NCBI GenBank assembly: GCA_020444265.1
Contig: JAHLLH010000007.1
Location: 124,001 to 188,000 of the forward strand
Length of the DNA: 64,000 bases
Direction of reading: 5' to 3'
Source: a bacterium
GTDB taxonomy: Bacteria > Electryoneota > Electryoneia > Electryoneales > Electryoneaceae
Below are positions 41,686-49,344 of this stretch, in pieces; within the stretch, counting starts at the first letter, position 1; every line of letters begins with the position of its first letter. A program made the translations under genes and the position numbers. The notes under the pieces were generated by a model that was not told the origin of the DNA, did no database searches, and saw only the letters and a list, made by a program, of their open reading frames with translations.

Positions 41686-44385
41686 ATGACCAGCCCAGAT
41701 TTTCGAAGAAGGAGAGTGTGGTCCATCTTCCTGCTGGTTGCACTTTTTTTCGGTTTCGTCCAGACGGCGATGGCCGATGAGTTCCGTGTTATTGATTATG
41801 GTGCTGATGATGGGTTGACGGTAGAGTTTATCAAGAGCGTGGATCAGGATACGCTCGGCTTTATCTGGGTGGCTACGGATCGAGGCCTCTTTCGTTATGA
41901 TGGTATCCGGTTCACACACTTCAAGGACGGACTGCCCAGCCCCTATGTGAAATCCTTTTTCCATGGGTTGAACGGGGAACTGTACGCGGTGACCGACGAA
42001 GGGGTGGTGCTTATCCATCAGGATAGCCGTCACCCGTCGATTGAACCCTTTATCTCCGGATCCACCCAGCTGAGTGACTCAGCACTTACCTACCCAAAGC
42101 ATGGCATGACGGACGGTCAGGGCGGGTTCTGGATCACAGAACAGCGTGGAATAGCAAAGTTTAAAGAGGACCGTCTACAGAGCTACCCCTTCCCGGAAAA
42201 GGATCATGCCTACGATTTTCTCCGTGCCTTCACCATGTTGGATGCTGGGGTCAATGGTTTCTATGTTCTCTCGCTTCGTGGCACCCTCTACCGCTTCAAC
42301 AAACGTTTTGAACGCTTCGATGAATATGATCTGCCGCAGCAGCTTGGGCAGGTATCCTGCGCCATTCCCCTCACACAAGATCGTTTCCTGGTCGGTGCGA
42401 GTCGAGGTCTTTTCGAACTGTTGTTGCCTGACAAAAGCGGCAAGGCGCGCTTGAAACAGTTGGTAACGGGGCTTGACATCTCCTCGATGGCCATGGATGA
42501 TGAGGGGAAGGTCTATTTCGGGACCTGGGCGCATGGTCTTTACCATGTTGACCCGAAACGGCCCGAGGTGTCGCTGCAGCGAATCCGGGACTTTCAGTTC
42601 ATCAAAGTGAATGCGCTCTATTTTGCCCAGGGAAACCTTTGGGTCTCGACAGATGTCGGAGTGTCGCTGGTCGAAAAGACGCCGTTCACCACTATTTCAC
42701 GCTCGGGGTTGAACACCTATATCCACGATATCGATCAAGGTCCCAACGGAGAGATCTTTTTCTGTGATGGAGCTCGAATCATGAGTCTCGCCTCGCTGGA
42801 ACGTGGCGCCCCGATCGATACGGTATACACAGAGTTCGATCACACGATGTTGCAGTTCCAGTTTGTACGGGGCAGCATCTATGTTTCGACCCTGCAAGGG
42901 GACATTCTGAGGGTTCGGAATGGCCGTCTCGCCGAAACGCTTCAGCTCCCATCACGCGGGCATCCGATTCTAAGCATGATCCAGGACGAGGAGGAGAACC
43001 TCTGGTTGACCCAGACCGACGTTCCCGGGTTGTCCCGAATCGATTCGAAGCATGAGGTTACACGCTACGGGGGCGAGATGGGGCTGATGCACCCGGTCGA
43101 AGCGATCCGTATTGTAAATGGCACGCTTCATGCCGCCTTCACCAGGCAGGATTCCCTGTTTGTTTACCGATTGCAGGGGGAGCACTTTGAGGCCATTGTA
43201 GAGCAGAAGCTGCATTCGGGAATGAGCCAGCAGATCGCCTATGACCTGACGGGCGATGCTGAGGGTCGGCTGCATGTCGCCACCTCTGCCGGGCTCTACC
43301 TGGTCGAGGATGGAAATATCACCCCCGAAAAAATTGAGCTTCAGCCTTCCACGGGGGTGCGTGCTGTGACGCTGCACCCGGACGGGGACCTTTGGTTGGG
43401 AACCCGGTTTAACGTGGTCCGGATGACGGACGATGGCATTGTCCACTATTCCGTCTCCGATGGTCTGCCAGCACGAACAATCAGCCGTCACAGCATCTTC
43501 ATTGATGACCAGGGCCATGTCTGGATGGGCACATCGCTGGGTGCGGCGTACACACGAAATATCAATCAATCTCGTCCGACACCGACTCCGATTCTGCTGA
43601 CGACCAGCTTGGATGGGGACCCGGTTGAAAAGCTGGAAAAAGGGATGGTCCATCCCACAACCCTGCTGGAAATTTCCTTCGCGAGCCTGACGTACCCCGG
43701 GCAGTTTGTCCACTATCAGCAACGGGTGGTGGGTAGAGAAGCATCACCCTGGCGGAAAATTGACGGACAACGTGTCGCGTTCTTATATGACCCACCCCCT
43801 GGCAATGTTACGTGGCAAATTCGAGCCAAGCGACAGGGAAATCTGGACTGGAGTGATCCGCTTTCCATCGAGCTGGAAGTGCTGCCACACTGGTATGCGA
43901 GCTGGTGGGCGTTCATCCTTTACGGGCTGCTCGCGATCGCACTCTACATCATCGCGATACGACTCTATACTGCTGGTTTGATTCGGGAGAAAGAGCGGTT
44001 GGAGCATGTGATAGGCACACGGACACGGCAAGCGCTGGATCAGCTTGAACGGTCGAAAAATGCCGAGCTGGATGCACAACAGATGCGCACCGCCAACCGG
44101 ATCGCAGGAACGATCGCCCATGAGTTCAATAATCCCCTCGCCATCATCCAAGCCAGCCTCGATCTACTCAGGATGAAACAACTGAAAGGGGACGATCTGC
44201 AAACGTTTGAGCGCATCGAGACGCAGGTTGTCCGTATGAGGGATCTGGTACGAAAACTATTGAAACTTCAAGGGCTGCGAGAGATGGATTATGCAGCAGG
44301 AATGAAAATTGTCAACATTCACAATGAAAAAGGGGAGCCAGAGGGAAAAGAAACATCTTCAAATGTGAAACGAGAAAAGAAGTGA
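41686..44385 (+). CDS. beta-propeller sensor with histidine phosphoacceptor domain but no ATPase domain
   Basis: 899 residues from ATG 41686 (GGGGGA upstream). Signal helix WSIFLLVALFFGFVQTAMA. A periplasmic propeller made of ligand-binding (Reg_prop) repeats fills about residues 30-640 (VDQDTLGFIWVATDRGLFRY, GEGDLWLG-type blades), followed by a Y_Y_Y-like domain (PTTLLEISFASLTYPGQFVH) and one membrane helix (WWAFILYGLLAIALYIIAI, about 745). The cytoplasmic part has a HisKA-type helix pair with His812 in TIAHEFNNPLAIIQASLDLL. It then stops after a Lys/Glu-rich tail; no N, G1 or G2 box of an ATPase is present, and none follows in any frame. Paralogue of the next gene, which has the full kinase. 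Confidence 0.85.
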   Translation: MTSPDFRRRRVWSIFLLVALFFGFVQTAMADEFRVIDYGADDGLTVEFIKSVDQDTLGFIWVATDRGLFRYDGIRFTHFKDGLPSPYVKSFFHGLNGELYAVTDEGVVLIHQDSRHPSIEPFISGSTQLSDSALTYPKHGMTDGQGGFWITEQRGIAKFKEDRLQSYPFPEKDHAYDFLRAFTMLDAGVNGFYVLSLRGTLYRFNKRFERFDEYDLPQQLGQVSCAIPLTQDRFLVGASRGLFELLLPDKSGKARLKQLVTGLDISSMAMDDEGKVYFGTWAHGLYHVDPKRPEVSLQRIRDFQFIKVNALYFAQGNLWVSTDVGVSLVEKTPFTTISRSGLNTYIHDIDQGPNGEIFFCDGARIMSLASLERGAPIDTVYTEFDHTMLQFQFVRGSIYVSTLQGDILRVRNGRLAETLQLPSRGHPILSMIQDEEENLWLTQTDVPGLSRIDSKHEVTRYGGEMGLMHPVEAIRIVNGTLHAAFTRQDSLFVYRLQGEHFEAIVEQKLHSGMSQQIAYDLTGDAEGRLHVATSAGLYLVEDGNITPEKIELQPSTGVRAVTLHPDGDLWLGTRFNVVRMTDDGIVHYSVSDGLPARTISRHSIFIDDQGHVWMGTSLGAAYTRNINQSRPTPTPILLTTSLDGDPVEKLEKGMVHPTTLLEISFASLTYPGQFVHYQQRVVGREASPWRKIDGQRVAFLYDPPPGNVTWQIRAKRQGNLDWSDPLSIELEVLPHWYASWWAFILYGLLAIALYIIAIRLYTAGLIREKERLEHVIGTRTRQALDQLERSKNAELDAQQMRTANRIAGTIAHEFNNPLAIIQASLDLLRMKQLKGDDLQTFERIETQVVRMRDLVRKLLKLQGLREMDYAAGMKIVNIHNEKGEPEGKETSSNVKREKK

Positions 44386-44557
44386 AATAGACAACGTTTT
44401 CATCACTTTAGAATGAAAGATGATCGTAAACAGGGAGTATCCGAAGCGTCTGAGAGCTTCTCAATGGCGATAATCAGCGATATTTCGCTGAGCTTCTGGT
44501 CTCTTCTAAGCTCGTGTGTTACTTTATCGCGCGATGATTGTACAGGGGATTTGGTTC

Positions 44558-47500
44558 ATGTTGCGACGGTTGGCGATCAGGCACGTCCTCCCTTCGATTG
44601 ACAGCGTTATTCTGTCGCCGCTTCTCGTCGTGCTTTTTCTCCTCGCTTTTGTCCTTCCCTCACCCTCCCTTGCGATACGTCCCGGCGAAGAAGGCATGCC
44701 TTTCATGCAGATGTTCACGCTCGATGAAACGGGCGGGGCCAGCCAGAACTGGGGAGTTGTTCAGAACAAGGAAGGACTGATCTACGTCGCGAACCTGATG
44801 GCAGTCCTCGAGTACGATGGGGGCCGTTGGCGTCGCATTTATCACCCAAGCCAGTTGCGTCCTGTTTCCATCGATATCGACTCCACCGACCGGATCTATG
44901 TGGGCTACCAGGGGGACATGGGCTTCCTGAGGATGTCCTCCAATGGCCATCAGCAGGTGGTGTCGCTACGCTCCCAGGTCCCGGACTCGATCGCGGACGT
45001 CGGCTACATCTGGGGCACCAAGACCTCCCCTCAAGGCGTCTTCTTCAGATCACCCAATCGATTGTACCGTTGGCGACCCAGTGATCAACGTGTTCGCTAT
45101 GGCGAGATGAAGGTCTGGTCCTTCCCGCCGGGGCACGAATTGTTGGGGTTGTCGGTTATTGAGGATCATGTCTATATCTGGCAGCAGGGCAGGGGATTGC
45201 TCGAGGTCAAGGGTGATTCGCTTGTGGTGGTGCCGGGTGGTGAAGGATTAAAGGATATTCGAGTCCGCAGTGTGTCGCCGTTCGGGGAGGATACTCTCCT
45301 GTTGACGTGCGAGACAAATGGGCTATACGTGTTGCAGGATGGCAGGGCGCGTCCCCTGCGAAGCGAAGCGGATGATTTCGCACGCACCAACTTTGCTGTC
45401 GGGGCGATCCGGACGGACAATGGCATGTTTGCCCTGGCCACTCGTTTCGGCGGACTGTTGATCTTCAACCGTGACGGGAAAATTCAGCGCTACATCGACA
45501 AATCACTAGGCTTGCTGGACAATAACATTCTCGGCACCCCGTACGCCGATCGTCAGGGCGCCCTTTGGCTGCCGTTGAACTATGGTATCGGCCGAGTCGA
45601 AGCTCCCTCGCCGTTGGACTACTATGATTACGACTTGGGGATGGATGGTATTATTGACACCATCGTCCGGCACAAAGGACGGCTGTATGTCGGTACCTCC
45701 CAGGGACTGTACGTCCTGACTCCCTCTTCAACACCGGGTCGTCCTGGGCACTTTGAGCTGGTGCCCGGCGCGGAAGATCGAAACTGGCAGCTTCTCTCCG
45801 TACGTGGAAAACTGCTGGCGATCAGCTCAAAAGGGATCGAGGAAATTACCGGCCCGAACCAACCGCCAAAGATGGTCTACCCGATCCGGATGGCCTACTG
45901 CATTGATGTTTCACCGGATTCGAGCCGGTTGTACCTGGGTACCTACAACAATGGCGTACACACCTTCCGATACCGTGGAGGTGACTGGCACTATGAAGGG
46001 CCTGTTACCGGCACCTCGAAGCAGATTCTGATTGTCGATGTAGATCAGCGCGGCGACCTCTGGTTGATGGCGAATTATCGTCACGTGGAACGGGTCCACT
46101 TCCTGCCCTCGACAAATGGACGGGTGCCGGAGCATACGGTTACCGTCTACGATACCGCCCGAGGGCTGCCACACCTGAGCCATTACTTCCCACTGAGCAT
46201 GAACAACCATTTCTACCTGGGCAATCCCGCCGGGCTGTTCCGTTTCCAACCTGAGTCCGATTCCTTTGTGCCTGATTCGACCTTTGGGGATGGGTTCGGC
46301 AGTGGAGACCGTGGTATCTGGAACATGGTGGCGGACGATGCAGGTGGTGTCTGGTTTAACACGCAGTACGCCAAGGGGGCGCGTGTTAAACCGACCGAGA
46401 GTGGCGAGTATGAGTTGACCTACCCGCTACTGAGGACTTCACAATCCGACTTCCAGTGCTTCTATCCCGAAGAAAATGGCGGTGTGGTCTGGGCGGGGGC
46501 GAAAAACGGCAGCCTGGTGCGCTACACCGAACAGTTCGAGCACAGCGACTCCACCACCTTCAAGGCGTTGGTCCGTCGTGTCGTGGTCGGGACGGATTCG
46601 GTGCTGATGGATGGTGGCTTCCCTGCCAACTGGGAGACACCGAAACTTCGCTACGATCTCAACGCGGTCCGTTTCGAATACACCATTCCGCGTTATGATG
46701 CTCCGCACACTCGTCGCTTCCGCTACCGTCTGATCGGCCTGAACGACGAGTGGTCGACCTGGATGGATGAAACCTACCGAAACTTTAACAGCTTGCGCGA
46801 AGGACGCTATCGCTTTGAAGTAAGCGGTTACGATGTCTATTACGAGCAGAGTACGATCGGGTCGTTCGAGTTTATCGTTCTGCCGCCCTGGTACCGCACC
46901 TTCTGGGCCTATGTCCTCTACGTCCTCTTCTTCGCGGCGTTTGTCTACTTCCTGTTGAAATGGCGTGTCCGTCGCATCGAGAACCAGAAGCGACAGCTCG
47001 AGGACCTGGTCAATGTTCGTACGGAAGAGCTCTCCCATGCAAACGACAAGATTCAGCAGTACAACGAGCAGCTTGAAACAATGCTGCAGGAGCGGACACG
47101 CCACCTGATTCGTAGTGAACGTCAGGCGGTGTTCGGCCAGATGGTACAGGGGATCGTCCACAACTTGCGCAACCCCTTAACCTCATCGACCATGAGCACC
47201 CAGCTCATGCGAATGGCGATTGAAAAAGCGCGCGCGAAAAACTTCCGTACCGATGATGAAGAGCTCGGCGTGTTGCGTGAAATCACCAGTTCCGTCGAGG
47301 CGATGGTCAACTGGATTGAAAAGGCGAATGAGACCCTGAGCAACATGATCAACTCCCTGCTGACCAAGAGCCGGTCAGACAAGGAGAAGGACATGAACAC
47401 AATCGACCTGAACGACCTTGTGAAGAACGAACTCGAGTTCCTCCAGGCCGACCGTATGTTCCGGGTAACGGTCGACAAACAGATAGAACTAACCGAAGAA

Positions 47501-47920
47501 ACCTTGCCTGTTAATGTGGTACCTGGCGAGCTTGCCCAAGTGCTGCAGAACCTGGTGCGAAATGCGCTGGACGCCATGTTCAAGGTGGATAAGCCGATCC
47601 TGCGTATCCGGACCTGGGTGGCGGACGGCAACAAGGTGAAGTTGTCGGTCACGGACAATGGGTCCGGGATTCCGGAAAATATTCAAGATCGAATCTTCGA
47701 TCCCTTCTTCTCGACCAAGCCGCCAGAAGGCGCCAAGGATGTCGAGGAAGAGGACGAACCGCGCGGTACAGGTCTCGGCCTTTGGATGTGCCAGGAGGCG
47801 ATGCATTCCTTTAAGGGCGAAATCGAGGTCTCGAGCATCCAGGGGCGCGGCACTACCTTCATCCTGACCCTGCCGAAAGGGGAAGACTCCGCCCGCCGGA
47901 AGGTGGTCATCGGGCAATAA
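44558..47920 (+). CDS. beta-propeller sensor histidine kinase
   Basis: 1120 residues; ATG 44558 is preferred (GGGGA nine bases upstream) over 44516 or 44534. Signal helix near residues 15-40. Propeller repeats cover about residues 45-640 (GLIYVANLMAVLEYDGGRW, GALWLPLNYGIGRV), then a Y_Y_Y domain (RFRYRLIGLNDEWSTWM) and a membrane helix (TFWAYVLYVLFFAAFVYFLL). A coiled coil leads to HisKA with His868 in QGIVHNLRNPLTSS and a HATPase domain with N box QNLVRNALDAM, G1 DNGSGIPE, F box FDPFFSTKP and G2 GTGLGLWMCQ. No receiver or output domain, unlike hybrid systems of Bacteroidetes. The response regulator is not in the window. A terminator follows. Confidence 0.93.
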   Translation: MLRRLAIRHVLPSIDSVILSPLLVVLFLLAFVLPSPSLAIRPGEEGMPFMQMFTLDETGGASQNWGVVQNKEGLIYVANLMAVLEYDGGRWRRIYHPSQLRPVSIDIDSTDRIYVGYQGDMGFLRMSSNGHQQVVSLRSQVPDSIADVGYIWGTKTSPQGVFFRSPNRLYRWRPSDQRVRYGEMKVWSFPPGHELLGLSVIEDHVYIWQQGRGLLEVKGDSLVVVPGGEGLKDIRVRSVSPFGEDTLLLTCETNGLYVLQDGRARPLRSEADDFARTNFAVGAIRTDNGMFALATRFGGLLIFNRDGKIQRYIDKSLGLLDNNILGTPYADRQGALWLPLNYGIGRVEAPSPLDYYDYDLGMDGIIDTIVRHKGRLYVGTSQGLYVLTPSSTPGRPGHFELVPGAEDRNWQLLSVRGKLLAISSKGIEEITGPNQPPKMVYPIRMAYCIDVSPDSSRLYLGTYNNGVHTFRYRGGDWHYEGPVTGTSKQILIVDVDQRGDLWLMANYRHVERVHFLPSTNGRVPEHTVTVYDTARGLPHLSHYFPLSMNNHFYLGNPAGLFRFQPESDSFVPDSTFGDGFGSGDRGIWNMVADDAGGVWFNTQYAKGARVKPTESGEYELTYPLLRTSQSDFQCFYPEENGGVVWAGAKNGSLVRYTEQFEHSDSTTFKALVRRVVVGTDSVLMDGGFPANWETPKLRYDLNAVRFEYTIPRYDAPHTRRFRYRLIGLNDEWSTWMDETYRNFNSLREGRYRFEVSGYDVYYEQSTIGSFEFIVLPPWYRTFWAYVLYVLFFAAFVYFLLKWRVRRIENQKRQLEDLVNVRTEELSHANDKIQQYNEQLETMLQERTRHLIRSERQAVFGQMVQGIVHNLRNPLTSSTMSTQLMRMAIEKARAKNFRTDDEELGVLREITSSVEAMVNWIEKANETLSNMINSLLTKSRSDKEKDMNTIDLNDLVKNELEFLQADRMFRVTVDKQIELTEETLPVNVVPGELAQVLQNLVRNALDAMFKVDKPILRIRTWVADGNKVKLSVTDNGSGIPENIQDRIFDPFFSTKPPEGAKDVEEEDEPRGTGLGLWMCQEAMHSFKGEIEVSSIQGRGTTFILTLPKGEDSARRKVVIGQ

Positions 47921-47950
47921 CGACCGCTCACCAAGACGCTCAAATTGCAT

Positions 47951-47976
47951 CGCCCGCGAGAGATCGCGGGCGTTTT
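47951..47976 (+). terminator. Rho-independent terminator
   Basis: CGCCCGCGA-GAGA-TCGCGGGCG is a perfect 9-bp stem with tetraloop followed by TTTT, 31 bases after the kinase stop. Confidence 0.9.
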
Positions 47977-48044
47977 GTGTAACAGGTGAAGTGATATTCC
48001 CAATTCCTGCATAATTCACGTGTTTCGATGATCGAGTCGACTCG

Positions 48045-48120
48045 TCACATAAACAGCAATAAGATGTGATCCGGCAAAACTTGCCGAAATGACCCGGCAA
48101 AATTTGCCACGGCGACCCGT
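48045..48120. repeat. cluster of short inverted repeats with two tandem GGCAAAA-type hairpins
   Basis: TCACAT (48045-48050) and ATGTGA (48064-48069) form an inverted repeat 13 bases apart. They are followed by GGCAAAACTTGCC (48073-48085) and GGCAAAATTTGCC (48096-48108), two near-identical palindromes 23 bases apart. Between the kinase terminator and about 48400 I see no gene. Confidence 0.5.
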
Positions 48121-48409
48121 TTTTGCCGCCTGTCTTAGCCCTTTTTTGCCTCCCCGTCCAATGCGGACACCCTGCAGGCGAAGCCATTGGCTCTGGAGCG
48201 TTTTTCGCAAAAAGTTGCACCAAACTTCCTCCATTTCAATCACTTAGCAGTTTTACAAACCCGCAAAGACCAGCAATAGAGCCACGAATCGAGATTTAGC
48301 CTGACGCTTGAAGATGAGAGATCATCATCAATCCGTACGCAAACAAAGCTCATCTAAAGTGCCAAAAGCACGAAATACTCATGATCCAGTGTCTTGGAAC
48401 GTCTCAAAG

Positions 48410-48692
48410 AGCTCGTTGTGGTACGCTAGTTGCTGAACAGGGAGCATACAAGCGACTTGGAACCCTTTCGAAAAAGGTTTACCGCAGGCTCTAGTTCTTC
48501 GTAAACGAGGAAATAGTAATGAGTTGCGAGAAACTCTCGGAGGGAGCGAGTTTCAAGCCGATAAAATGAGAGTAGGCCGGTTCAAACCGGCTTCGAACGA
48601 TTCAATTGGAATTACGGCACTCAAGCCGGCACGTGAGACCACGTGTTTGAAAGAGGCGACAACGAACGCCTTACGTTTACGGGAGAAGCATC
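48410..48692 (+). ncRNA. candidate structured 5' leader of the small secreted protein gene
   Basis: Four local hairpins occur in the 260 bases before the ATG: CCTTT-CGAA-AAAGG (about 48465-48478), GAAACTC-N11-GAGTTTC (48530-48554), GCCGGT-TCAA-ACCGGC (48576-48591) and CACGTG-AGAC-CACGTG (48629-48644). No open frame here is credible. The density of stems fits an untranslated leader with RNA-level control. No known riboswitch class was recognised. Confidence 0.35.
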
Positions 48693-48983
48693 ATGAAGAA
48701 GTCCTGGCTGATCGTTGCACTGCTGCTGGTGGCCCTGCCCCTGGCTGGTTCTGCCGAAATCATTCGTGTCACCGTTGATGTCCCCTCGGTCGAAGCGGGT
48801 GTTGCACTTGCGGACGATGGCGACACACTTCTGATTCCCGTCGGCATGTCCTACATGTACGTAGATGCGGGTGACAAAGATATCACCGTTGGTGTTGATG
48901 CCCTGGAGCCGGAAGGCGCCATCCCGGACAGCACCGTCTACGGTCCGAACAACCCGTTCCCGGACTCGCCGCTGGAGTACTAG
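48693..48983 (+). CDS. small secreted acidic protein, unknown
   Basis: 96 residues, with signal peptide MKKSWLIVALLLVALPLAGSA and a good ribosome site (GGGAG eight bases upstream). The mature 75 residues are acidic, lack Cys, and contain VTVDVPSVEAGVALADDGD and YVDAGDKDITVGVD, which look like short beta strands; the end is Pro-rich (YGPNNPFPDSPLEY). No family recognised. It has its own long leader and a downstream hairpin, so it is probably a separate transcript. It could be a periplasmic or extracellular factor. Confidence 0.7.
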   Translation: MKKSWLIVALLLVALPLAGSAEIIRVTVDVPSVEAGVALADDGDTLLIPVGMSYMYVDAGDKDITVGVDALEPEGAIPDSTVYGPNNPFPDSPLEY

Positions 48984-49344
48984 CAGCTCCTCGCCCGTTC
49001 AGGCGAATGATCTGAACGAGTGATTGTGAGATAGAAGTTTGCCAGACAGAAGAGATGGGCAACCATGTCCTCTGTCTGGCACTTGGTGCTCGCAAGCATT
49101 TTCTCTACCCACCCGCCACACCGCGCAATGGGATTTTTTTCCTGAACCCTGCCTCATCCTGATCGTTGTGCTCCCGGAATGGGAACTCTCTGCAAGACAA
49201 GAGCGTACAGCCTGAACAACCAGAAATCGAGGTTATCTTCTGCCCTCACTTTCTACGGGACTGGAAGGTCTCTCCCTGCCATGCAACGGATCGGGATGTT
49301 GGACGTCCAACCTGCAACGTACACAGCGAACTGGAACTTTTTTG
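48984..49344 (+). other. intergenic region with a long hairpin
   Basis: 361 bases without a gene. A long imperfect hairpin (49040-49081; arms TGCCAGACAGA and TCTGTCTGGCA, inner stem ATGG-GCAA-CCAT) lies 56 bases after the small gene and probably ends its transcript, though no T tract follows. The rest should hold the promoter of the receptor gene. Confidence 0.5.

Noticed and set aside
44386-44557. Possible frameshifted ATPase domain after the half kinase
   Set aside because: All three frames of this 172-base gap were inspected for N, G1 and G2 box motifs; none is present, so the missing domain is not hidden by a sequencing frameshift.
48524-48778. 84-codon frame overlapping the start of the small secreted protein gene
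   Set aside because: It runs in another frame through the structured leader and overlaps a gene with a clear signal peptide and ribosome site.
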